This document shows positions 1-5,041 of a stretch of DNA of 5,041 bases, in pieces (the stretch's first letter is position 1; each line of letters opens with the position of its first letter). Under the pieces are notes generated by a model. That model was not told where the DNA came from. It ran no database searches and was given only the letters and a program-made list of their open reading frames with translations. The DNA is taken from assembly GCA_027083655.1 (NCBI GenBank), contig JALWNS010000194.1:1-5041 (forward strand), read 5' to 3'. The stretch is from Bacteroidales bacterium (GTDB lineage: Bacteria; Bacteroidota; Bacteroidia; Bacteroidales; S143-33). A program made the translations under genes and the position numbers.

Positions 1-281
1 TAGTGCTTCCTGATGTAACCAGGGTAGGCTATAGATTTCTGGACCAGCCACAGACACTTAAAGTCTTTCACACTTTTGACCACGGGCTAGCTTTTGACTT
101 GATAGGTATAGATGACGATGATGAGCTTATCCTGGAGATTGCCAGAGACCTGGGTAGAAAGTTTAACCAGGAAGAAATTGCAGTGGGTAAGATGTATAGC
201 TATAGCTTTGTCGTTGTCCTTCCATTCTACAAAAATTATTTTTGGCTATTTGAACGACTTAACGAGAGCATAAGATACTGA
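1..281 (+). CDS. C-terminal part of an unrecognised protein (5' end outside window)
   Basis: The reading frame is open from the left edge to the TGA at 279-281 and gives about 92 residues. A GTG at 3-5 is the first possible start in the window. I treat the gene as 5'-truncated because the frame is still open at the edge and the first residues (LPDVTRVGYRFLDQP) do not look like an N-terminus. Visible features are an acidic run (GIDDDDELILEIARDLG, about residues 34-50) and an aromatic, hydrophobic tail (SFVVVLPFYKNYFWLFERL). The tail could be a buried strand and helix or a weak membrane segment. I recognise no family and assign no function. It converges with the T9SS cargo gene, whose stop lies 103 bases downstream. 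That the frame is coding is likely, from its protein-like composition; the identity is unknown. Confidence 0.6.
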   Translation, partial: VLPDVTRVGYRFLDQPQTLKVFHTFDHGLAFDLIGIDDDDELILEIARDLGRKFNQEEIAVGKMYSYSFVVVLPFYKNYFWLFERLNESIRY

Positions 282-303
282 TTTACACTACACCACCCTA
301 TTT

Positions 304-323
304 TTGTACTATCCTATGTACAA
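304..323. terminator. Weak hairpin between convergent genes, possible terminator
   Basis: TTGTAC at 304-309 and GTACAA at 318-323 form a perfect 6-bp inverted repeat around an 8-base loop. It begins 22 bases after the stop of the left-edge gene and lies within the 103-base gap between two convergent stops. The stem is short and AT-rich. The plus-strand sequence after it is only loosely T-rich (TATTTGTTTTGT), and the minus strand has no T-tract after it. Position is the main argument, so this is a tentative call. Confidence 0.2.
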
Positions 324-384
324 CACGTATTTGTTTTGTCTGGCCGGTTTAGAGCCTGGAACGGCAATTAGTGTTTTAAGCTCC

Positions 385-2337
385 TTATTTCCGTAAAACC
401 AGTTTCTCCCCAAATATCCCTCTCGCAGTCTTTACTTTGATAAAATATACCCCACCTGGCAATTTTCCCAGATCAAGTGTAGATCTCCCATTGGTTTCCA
501 ATACCTTACGTCCATTCCCGTCATAAATATATACAGCCTGAATGTCATCTCCTTTTATCATCAATAGCTTGCCAGTAGGATTAGGATAAATAAGAACCTT
601 CCCTGTATGGTTATTATCCTTGGTATAAGAAGTCTTGTCAAGATAAATTCCACGGCTACAACTTAGCGCAGGATTTCCATCTACATAAATAGTTAGCCAA
701 ATCAAGTACTCTCCTGGCAATAGGTCATGTGTATTCCACTCTGTAAGTGTCTGGTTAAAAAGGTTAAAAGACGTAGCAGATGTGTCCTTGATCAAAATCA
801 TATTACTTGTATCTGGCAAAGAATATTCAATCCTATAGCGGTTGATTTTGGACGTATTAAACAGGCCGTTAATACCATAAACCTTGCCTGTGATAAGTAC
901 TATCGAATCAACAAAAGCACTGGTTATGCTATCTATCCATGCCTCGGCAAAATAACCATTAGCATTAACAACAGGCTCATTATCATGCAGGCAATTGGCA
1001 AAATACATTTCTGCATTATCATTTACCACCATTGCGCCAGTTATTGTTGACCGGTAAAACCATGCCCTGGCATATTGCTGGAAATTAATTATTTGTTGTG
1101 TTCCGCTGGTTCTGGTTATCTGGGAATTATAAACATAAGTCTGGCTAAGGCCAGTAGCTCCGAAATATCCACCCGTACCATCGCAAGAGCTATTCAAGAC
1201 TTTTACCACACTATTGCCAAAGCCAACATATTCCCCGAATTTGCTACTGTCAATAACCAGTCTTGAGGTGTCGTCTGTATAAAAATTCCAAGCCATAACT
1301 GTAGAATTATTAACCTGAAACAGACGGTCTGTGAATGGTGCCGTAAAACCTTCGTAATACTGCGAATTAAAAAATCCTTTGGCCAAACTGGACGAGGTAT
1401 CCGTAAAGTAAAACCCACTTGCTATCAAAGTAGAATTGTTAACAGTAACACTACTAAGCTTTTTGGAGATAATACCCCAGAAAATATAATCAGATTTCGA
1501 GATATGCACCGTGAAGTCAACCCCTGAGACTCCACTTATCGAATCTGCAAAATAATAGTCACCTGTAATATTACTTGCTCCTGATAAAGACGAATTTGCA
1601 GGCGGATAAGAATAATCCACTGTATCACCTTGCTCAAAAGTGTACCAGACTACTATGAAATCAGTAGCATTTATATCCACATTTGAACCCTGGGATATGA
1701 CATACTCCATTCCCCCGGAGCAACTGTCAACTAAAAGAGATGAATTACCACCTATTCCCATTGTCATCGGCAGGATATCTGAAATGTAATCTGTTTTATG
1801 TTGGTGAAAAAAACTGCTATCAACAAAATTACCTCCAAGTGCCCCAGCTCCCAGATAACACTTAGAATTACTCAAATTAATCCCGGCATTTTCCGCCGCA
1901 GCCCAGCTATACTGACCTTTATAAGTCATTTGTATATTTACTATGGCACTATCAATATTTAACACGCTATGCCCTGTAAGAAATATACTGCACGATAGTC
2001 CAACCGTGCCTGTGAGGTTTGCCTCTGCACTATCGGCCATGTAAAATATGTTCTTTGCAATAAAGCCACTATTTTCCACATTGAGTCTACCAGTGCCTAT
2101 AACGCCTATCAAATTTCTAACAGTGAAATTTACACTACCAGCAAGGTTCAACTCTCCATTGTTCAAAATAAATACTGTATCATAACTATAGTTCCCCGAA
2201 GTCAAAGTAATTACTTCATCAGGATCAGAGAAGCCAACTAAAAGGTTTTGCCCGTGGACAAAAAAACTATTCACTACTAAAAGCACAATAAGCACAGTGC
2301 TTTTGTAAAAATTCAAATGTACTTTATTGTCTCTCAA
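385..2337 (-). CDS. Secreted beta-helix-like protein with T9SS type A sorting domain
   Basis: This is a 650-residue predicted surface or secreted protein. Residues 1-30 form a signal peptide: basic start, hydrophobic core STVLIVLLVVNSFF, likely cleavage near VHGQ. Residues about 50-480 are Ser/Asn/Asp/Gly-rich with short alternating beta strands (such as NLTGTVGLSCSIFLTG, then SVLNIDSAIVNI). This resembles a right-handed parallel beta-helix, though no catalytic residues can be assigned. Residues about 480-568 resemble a small beta-sandwich: ITGKVYGINGLF, YRIEYSLPDT, then WNTHDLLPGEYLIWLTIYVDG, the pattern known as I-x-G-x-A-x-G ... Y-x-L-E-Y ... W-D-T ... L-x-x-G-x-Y-x-L-x-L-x-V. Residues about 578-650 are a classic T9SS type A sorting domain, with VLIYPNPTGKLL, VYIYDGNGRKV, LPGGVYFIKV and the basic end EKLVLRK. 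In known members this domain directs outer-membrane translocation and is removed. The start is unusual: the most upstream in-frame initiator is TTG at 2337-2335, and an in-frame TAA at 2358-2356 rules out anything longer. The passenger's ligand or substrate is unknown. Confidence 0.93.
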   Translation of the reverse strand: MRDNKVHLNFYKSTVLIVLLVVNSFFVHGQNLLVGFSDPDEVITLTSGNYSYDTVFILNNGELNLAGSVNFTVRNLIGVIGTGRLNVENSGFIAKNIFYMADSAEANLTGTVGLSCSIFLTGHSVLNIDSAIVNIQMTYKGQYSWAAAENAGINLSNSKCYLGAGALGGNFVDSSFFHQHKTDYISDILPMTMGIGGNSSLLVDSCSGGMEYVISQGSNVDINATDFIVVWYTFEQGDTVDYSYPPANSSLSGASNITGDYYFADSISGVSGVDFTVHISKSDYIFWGIISKKLSSVTVNNSTLIASGFYFTDTSSSLAKGFFNSQYYEGFTAPFTDRLFQVNNSTVMAWNFYTDDTSRLVIDSSKFGEYVGFGNSVVKVLNSSCDGTGGYFGATGLSQTYVYNSQITRTSGTQQIINFQQYARAWFYRSTITGAMVVNDNAEMYFANCLHDNEPVVNANGYFAEAWIDSITSAFVDSIVLITGKVYGINGLFNTSKINRYRIEYSLPDTSNMILIKDTSATSFNLFNQTLTEWNTHDLLPGEYLIWLTIYVDGNPALSCSRGIYLDKTSYTKDNNHTGKVLIYPNPTGKLLMIKGDDIQAVYIYDGNGRKVLETNGRSTLDLGKLPGGVYFIKVKTARGIFGEKLVLRK

Positions 2338-2360
2338 AACATTGAAATTAGAGGTTTAAA

Positions 2361-2368
2361 CAAACTTA
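2361..2368 (-). promoter_or_regulatory. Bacteroidota-type -7 box for the T9SS cargo gene
   Basis: The minus strand reads TAAGTTTG here, a perfect match to the TAnnTTTG -7 consensus of the Bacteroidota housekeeping sigma factor. It ends 23 bases before the TTG start of the secreted-protein gene, which would give a short leader of roughly 15-20 nucleotides. No good -33 TTG element is seen at the expected spacing (the minus strand has TAGTGG there), so the promoter may be weak or activator-dependent. The match and position are seen directly; function is inferred. Confidence 0.45.
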
Positions 2369-2411
2369 CACCTTTTTGCCTGGTTTGTCCACTAATCCCG
2401 TTGTAAAAATC

Positions 2412-2431
2412 CAGTTTTCCGGGGAAAATTG
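2412..2431. promoter_or_regulatory. Inverted repeat in divergent intergenic region, possible operator
   Basis: TTTTCC at 2415-2420 and GGAAAA at 2423-2428 are exact inverted halves around a GG centre. The symmetry extends outward to C2412/G2431 and A2413/T2430 with one G/T break at 2414/2429. The site sits between the divergent T9SS cargo gene and the plus-strand gene at 2497. It is about 45 bases upstream of the cargo gene's -7 box, a plausible place for a dimeric regulator. A second short palindrome, TAGATATCTA, lies at 2442-2451. The symmetry is real; a regulatory role is a guess. Confidence 0.25.
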
Positions 2432-2496
2432 TTATAAAACATAGATATCTAGAAATATTGTTTTTTGTTAATTTCATAAAAAAAGCAGCTACTCCA

Positions 2497-2994
2497 ATGG
2501 GTGTAAATACGACTGTAAGGATAATTGCTAAAATTAACGACATGCCAGTTTTGAAAATTGATTGGCTCAACAGAAACAGGCTATTTATTTTCGATGTAGG
2601 GAATAAAGACGAGATAATTGGATTTATAAATTTCCTAAACGGAAAATTTGATTCTGTGCAAGGGTACATCGACATAGAAATGACAGGGACATTCATTGTC
2701 TCCTCCAATTCCATAGAATTCTCTGCCGAAGCTAGCGAGAGTTACGAAATAGCTCTCCGTAAAACTGATGCCTTTGATCTCGTTTTCGACACTAAAGATT
2801 GTGATAAACTAACATACATTACTGATTATAGCTACATGTTTTTTATGCTTCTCTGTACCGGGAATTGGAAAAACAGTAATGCAATAAACCGTTTTCTGGA
2901 GGACTTTACAATATTTATTATAGAAAATTCCTCACGTCCCATTAACAAAGAAAAATTATACTTTTTCTTCACTGATTATAACTATCCATCCTAA
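2497..2994 (+). CDS. Unrecognised small acidic protein, probably cytoplasmic
   Basis: The predicted protein is 165 residues from the ATG at 2497. I chose this start because it is the first ATG in frame. The frame is also open back to a TTG at 2458, which would add 13 residues (MFFVNFIKKAATP), and an ATG at 2539 would remove 14. No Shine-Dalgarno sequence decides between them, as is usual in Bacteroidota. There is no signal peptide and no clear membrane span. The N-terminal part reads as alternating strands and helices (TVRIIAKIND, VLKIDWLNRNRLFIFDVG, then DEIIGFINFLNGKF). The middle is acidic (IEFSAEASESYEIAL), and the C-terminal half is rich in Phe, Tyr and Asp (DYSYMFFMLLCTGNW, RFLEDFTIFIIE, YFFFTDYNYPS). 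I recognise no family or catalytic motif. It is transcribed divergently from the T9SS cargo gene and followed by a 246-base gene-poor stretch, so it may be monocistronic. The minus-strand frame across 2334-2714 is less protein-like and I take it as a shadow. Confidence 0.7.
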   Translation: MGVNTTVRIIAKINDMPVLKIDWLNRNRLFIFDVGNKDEIIGFINFLNGKFDSVQGYIDIEMTGTFIVSSNSIEFSAEASESYEIALRKTDAFDLVFDTKDCDKLTYITDYSYMFFMLLCTGNWKNSNAINRFLEDFTIFIIENSSRPINKEKLYFFFTDYNYPS

Positions 2995-3240
2995 GCAAGA
3001 TTTAAATTTCGCTATAACATAGCAGACATCATAAAACCTCGACTTACACAGACTTGCAAACTTTGAATATACTATCCAAAACCTTAAAAGAAATCCCTCG
3101 AAATTCTTAACTTAGACTTGAAAAGCTTAGATAAAACTATTAACAATCATTAACAAACATATTCAAAACAAAACACCTTTCCCTCCCGTTAACAGAGCGA
3201 ACACCACTATTACAAAGCTGTAAAACCTAAACCACATACT
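2995..3240. other. AT-rich, C-over-G-skewed intergenic segment
   Basis: No convincing gene is visible between the stop of the unrecognised 165-residue protein and the ATG of the small membrane protein. By hand count, 3001-3240 contains 58 C and 19 G on the plus strand, a marked strand asymmetry; the minus strand is correspondingly G/T-rich. The segment holds a near-tandem ATTAACAA repeat (3139-3158), two copies of an AGACTTGnAAA word (near 3050 and 3114), and on the minus strand a TATGTTTG box at 3161-3154. A 24-codon minus-strand hydrophobic frame lies at 3163-3237 but is too short to call. It could be a long leader, an untranslated RNA or simply spacer. Confidence 0.5.
3139..3158 (+). repeat. 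Near-tandem 10-bp repeat (ATTAACAAWC x2)
   Basis: Two adjacent 10-base units, ATTAACAATC and ATTAACAAAC, differ at a single position. A third TTAACA word occurs at 3189-3194. The repeat lies 82 bases upstream of the small membrane protein start. One unit per helical turn would suit a protein-binding site, but low sequence complexity could also produce it. Confidence 0.35.
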
Positions 3241-3438
3241 ATGCTCAGAGAATTCATTAAGTTTTTCAAAAGCTCATTTCTATGGATAATGATGCTAGTA
3301 ATAGCAGCTATTACCTATTGTGGCTTTGCGATAATAAGGGAATATCCTGCCACAAAAAACCACGTTATTATTTCATTCGTAGGCGTTGGAGTGCTAATAG
3401 CAATGGTAACATTTGCCAAAGACTTATACAAAGATTGA
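3241..3438 (+). CDS. Small protein with two predicted membrane helices
   Basis: A 65-residue predicted protein starting at ATG 3241. Residues 1-10 (MLREFIKFFK) are basic. Helix 1 is about residues 12-32 (FLWIMMLVIAAITYCGFAII). A short polar turn with REYPATKNH follows, then helix 2 at about residues 42-59 (VIISFVGVGVLIAMVTFA) and a charged end, KDLYKD. The positive-inside rule suggests a membrane hairpin with both ends in the cytoplasm. It lacks a lipobox and any catalytic motif. Its length, two-helix layout and lack of a co-directional partner fit a small membrane regulator, a toxin-like peptide or a conserved unknown, and the sequence cannot separate these. I see no plus-strand TAnnTTTG box in the 240 bases upstream. 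Coding status is supported by the clean amphipathic pattern and ATG start, but the frame is short. Confidence 0.6.
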   Translation: MLREFIKFFKSSFLWIMMLVIAAITYCGFAIIREYPATKNHVIISFVGVGVLIAMVTFAKDLYKD

Positions 3439-3488
3439 GCACTATCAACTATCATTTTTAGACAAGTAGTAATAAAATAACAGACAAC

Positions 3489-3502
3489 AATTTTATAAAA
3501 TT
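3489..3502. repeat. 14-bp perfect AT palindrome
   Basis: AATTTTATAAAATT reads identically on both strands. It lies 50 bases after the stop of the small membrane protein, in very AT-rich DNA where such palindromes arise readily. It could contribute to 3' end formation, but no role can be shown. Confidence 0.3.
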
Positions 3503-3558
3503 AATTCATAATTTATTGAACAAAACAAACTAATACATAGGAAATATCGACTAAAACA

Positions 3559-3573
3559 CAAAATTTTGCAAAA
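3559..3573. repeat. Two overlapping 10-bp palindromes
   Basis: CAAAATTTTG (3559-3568) and TTTTGCAAAA (3564-3573) are each perfect palindromes sharing five bases, so the 15 bases can fold or bind a dimer in two registers. They lie 37 bases left of the strong hairpin. The context is AT-rich and no function is assigned. Confidence 0.3.
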
Positions 3574-3609
3574 CATCTCACTGACTGCAAAATCAAAACG
3601 ATCTTCCAA

Positions 3610-3649
3610 TACGACAAGGAGGGTATCTGGTGATACCCTCCTTGTCGTA
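3610..3649. terminator. Strong perfect hairpin, likely bidirectional terminator
   Basis: TACGACAAGGAGGGTATC (3610-3627) pairs without mismatch with its reverse complement (3632-3649) around a TGGT loop, giving an 18-bp stem. It lies between convergent genes: 31 bases after the aminotransferase stop on the minus strand and 171 bases after the small membrane protein stop on the plus strand. Its placement suggests it mainly ends the aminotransferase transcript and could serve both directions. Neither side has a proper T-tract (plus strand continues AACAAATGCC; minus strand ATTGGAAGATCG), so it is not a textbook intrinsic terminator. It could instead act as a 3' stabilising structure or be a copy of a dispersed palindromic repeat. 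Confidence 0.65.
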
Positions 3650-3680
3650 ACAAATGCCCAAACCAAACATTCAATTAAAT

Positions 3681-4820
3681 CTAAAGCCCATAATATTTAC
3701 GTAAAGCCATAAGCAAAGCTTCGTAATCCTTCTGTTCATTATACGACTGGAATGATGCCCTTACAAAAGATCTGCCGACGACCTTTGTAATCGGAACCTG
3801 GATTTTATTCTTCTGGTAGAGAAACCTATAAAGGTCCTCGGTATCAGTGTCCTCAGGGAGAGGATAAGCATACATTTGCCCAAAAAAGTCAAGATTATGT
3901 GTCAATGGTCCAGAGGCAAAAATGTCCATCAAACCCTGGCTGAAAAATGATATTAATTTCTTTGCCTTTAGGAGCACTGCTTGCCAGTCGTTAGCCTGCA
4001 AGAAATCCAGAGCATTGCCCACAGTGAGAAAAGTTGTATAATCCCTGGTGCCCTGCATCTCCAGCTCAGCTACAAAACGGACAGGATGAGGGCTTTCCCA
4101 GTCTGTACCCCAGCTAATTACAGGAGGCTTGATAAGATGTTGATGTTCTTTGCGTACATAAAGAAAGGCTGCTCCACGCGCACTTAGCATCCATTTATGG
4201 CAATTACCAAAATAAAAATCCGCCCCAAGTTCCTCAAGGTTAAGATCTATCTGGCCAGGTGCATGAGCTCCATCAATAACCGTCAGTATTCCCTGTTGGC
4301 GTGCAAAAGAAGCCAATTTTTTTACCGGGAAAATAACTCCTGTGGGCGAAAAAATATGACTGATGAAAATCACTTTTGTCCGTTCCGAGATAGCCTCAAA
4401 TAAGGGAGCAAGTAATTCTTCTTCTGTCTCAAAAACACTGGGCATCTGGACTGTATGGATGTCATAGCCCTTTTGTTCTGAATAATATTGCCAGGCTTTT
4501 AAGCAGGCTCCATATTCCCAGTCAGTTATGATAACCTGGTCACCTTCTCCCAACGGTAAGGAATTGGCCACAGTATTAGCCCCAAAAGTACTGTTTTCAA
4601 TAAAGGCTAGATTACTGGGCTCAGTCCCAACGAAAGAAGCCAGCCGCTGTCTTACTTTTTCTAGCTCCTCAACCCAGCGCCAGATATTAAAATAAACAGG
4701 ATCTTTCTCTACCTCCTCTTGCCATTGCTGCAGTGCCTTCATCACTGGTCTAGGTATTGCTCCAAAAGATCCATGGTTTAAGAAGATAATATCGTCTGCT
4801 AGTAAAAACTGTTCTCTCAT
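3681..4820 (-). CDS. PLP-dependent class V aminotransferase-fold enzyme, isopenicillin-N-epimerase-like
   Basis: A complete 379-residue cytoplasmic enzyme of PLP fold type I, about the usual length for the family. The N-terminus has FLNHGSFGAIP (residues 13-23), characteristic of the CefD and hercynylcysteine sulfoxide lyase (Egt2)-like branch. Further expected elements are ENSTFGAN (75-82, cofactor phosphate region), SHIFSPTG (154-161), VIDGAHAPGQIDL (181-193) with Asp183 as the likely pyridine-nitrogen partner, and GNCHKWM (205-211) with Lys209 as the likely Schiff-base lysine. GTRDYT (257-262) and FVRASFQSYN (352-361) follow, where Arg354 is a candidate for substrate carboxylate binding. 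All key residues are present and there is no sign of truncation. The actual reaction (epimerase, desulfurase/lyase or transaminase) cannot be read from the sequence, and no beta-lactam or ergothioneine genes are nearby, so I give no symbol. The start is ATG at 4820-4818, preceded by A/T-rich DNA without a Shine-Dalgarno sequence. It lies 60 bases downstream of the right-edge gene on the same strand and is probably co-transcribed with it. Confidence 0.93.
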   Translation of the reverse strand: MREQFLLADDIIFLNHGSFGAIPRPVMKALQQWQEEVEKDPVYFNIWRWVEELEKVRQRLASFVGTEPSNLAFIENSTFGANTVANSLPLGEGDQVIITDWEYGACLKAWQYYSEQKGYDIHTVQMPSVFETEEELLAPLFEAISERTKVIFISHIFSPTGVIFPVKKLASFARQQGILTVIDGAHAPGQIDLNLEELGADFYFGNCHKWMLSARGAAFLYVRKEHQHLIKPPVISWGTDWESPHPVRFVAELEMQGTRDYTTFLTVGNALDFLQANDWQAVLLKAKKLISFFSQGLMDIFASGPLTHNLDFFGQMYAYPLPEDTDTEDLYRFLYQKNKIQVPITKVVGRSFVRASFQSYNEQKDYEALLMALRKYYGL

Positions 4821-4880
4821 AAGTAAAGTTTAACAAGTTTTTGTCCAGTTAATATACTAATTGCCCAGAAAATGTTAAAA

Positions 4881-5041
4881 CTATTGACATGTTTTTATTT
4901 TTTCTCTAATTTTATCATCACTATAGAAAATTTCAAAAAGATTCTGGGTATCCAGATCCTTGTATCTTTCAGCTTTTAATTTTTCATGTTTTACATGATC
5001 ACTTTTTTCAGTATGTTCATCTTCTTGTTTTTTTGTTATGT
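4881..5041 (-). CDS. C-terminal fragment of a highly charged unrecognised protein (5' end outside window)
   Basis: A minus-strand frame is open from the right edge (first whole codon at 5039) to the TAG at 4883-4881, giving 52 residues. It is the only long open frame on this strand here and is dense in charged residues: TKKQEDEHTEKSDHVKHEK, then LKAERYKDLDTQNLFEIF, then YSDDKIREKIKTC. The first part looks like a flexible or coiled-coil linker. The second, from about residue 21, looks like a short amphipathic helical C-terminal segment. I recognise no family. Its stop is 60 bases upstream of the aminotransferase start on the same strand, and no convincing promoter is seen in the gap, so the two may form an operon. 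AT-rich DNA can yield Lys/Glu-rich frames by chance, which limits confidence. Confidence 0.5.
   Translation of the reverse strand, partial: ITKKQEDEHTEKSDHVKHEKLKAERYKDLDTQNLFEIFYSDDKIREKIKTCQ

Noticed and set aside
343..365. GCCG / CGGC inverted repeat near the end of the T9SS cargo gene
   Set aside because: Only four base pairs with a 15-base loop and no T-tract; too weak to call a terminator.
727..1050. Plus-strand open frame of 107 codons
   Set aside because: It lies wholly antisense to the well-supported T9SS cargo gene and its translation resembles no protein; a shadow frame.
1075..1266. Plus-strand open frame of 63 codons
   Set aside because: It is antisense to the beta-helix-like region of the T9SS cargo gene, with no promoter or family signal.
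1203..1418. Minus-strand open frame of 71 codons
   Set aside because: It is an alternative frame inside the T9SS cargo gene; the cargo frame explains the sequence.
2334..2714. Minus-strand frame of 126 codons that could be a gene upstream of the T9SS cargo gene
   Set aside because: It overlaps the more protein-like plus-strand gene at 2497-2994, contains the cargo gene's promoter box, and ends at the ATG-TTT-TGA noted above.
3051..3065. AAACTTTG (3058-3065) as a plus-strand -7 box for the small membrane protein
   Set aside because: It differs from TAnnTTTG at the first base, has no -33 element at proper spacing, and lies about 175 bases from the start codon.
2995..3660. CRISPR array, toxin-antitoxin pair or mobile element in the gene-poor centre
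   Set aside because: There are no regularly spaced repeats, no recognisable toxin or antitoxin domain, no transposase and no paired terminal repeats.
3981..4403. Two plus-strand frames of 68 codons each (3981-4187 and 4197-4403)
   Set aside because: Both are antisense to the intact class V aminotransferase-fold gene, whose catalytic motifs fix the true frame.

Overview
The window looks like chromosomal DNA from a member of the Bacteroidota, probably a Cytophagia- or Flavobacteriia-like lineage. The strongest evidence is a large secreted protein ending in a type IX secretion system (T9SS) type A sorting domain, since T9SS is essentially confined to this phylum. Supporting signs are AT-rich intergenic DNA, no Shine-Dalgarno sequences ahead of the start codons, and a -7-type promoter box (TAnnTTTG) upstream of the secreted-protein gene. 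The identification rests on motifs read by eye; no database search was possible.

Layout, left to right. (1) 1-281, plus strand: the 3' end of an unrecognised gene entering from the left. (2) 385-2337, minus strand: a 650-residue surface or secreted protein with a signal peptide, a long beta-helix-like repeat region, a small beta-sandwich-like domain and a T9SS sorting domain. It converges with gene 1. (3) 2338-2496: a divergent intergenic region with a good -7 box for the secreted-protein gene and an inverted repeat that could be an operator. (4) 2497-2994, plus strand: an unrecognised, probably cytoplasmic protein of 165 residues. (5) 2995-3240: AT-rich, strongly C-over-G-skewed DNA with short repeats and no convincing gene. 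(6) 3241-3438, plus strand: a 65-residue protein with two predicted membrane helices. (7) 3439-3680: AT-rich, palindrome-rich DNA ending in a perfect 18-bp hairpin between convergent genes, most likely a terminator. (8) 3681-4820, minus strand: a complete PLP-dependent class V aminotransferase-fold enzyme of the isopenicillin-N-epimerase-like group. (9) 4881 to the right edge, minus strand: the C-terminus of a highly charged protein, upstream of and possibly co-transcribed with the aminotransferase.

The genes do not form an obvious pathway. The only likely co-transcribed pair is the right-edge fragment and the aminotransferase. The secreted protein appears to be a stand-alone T9SS cargo; no secretion machinery is visible. 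The centre (2338-3660) holds two small unrecognised proteins in gene-poor, compositionally skewed DNA and is the least explained part. I see no CRISPR array, transposase, tRNA, rRNA or recognisable defence system. The observations below are modest and I do not claim a new system.
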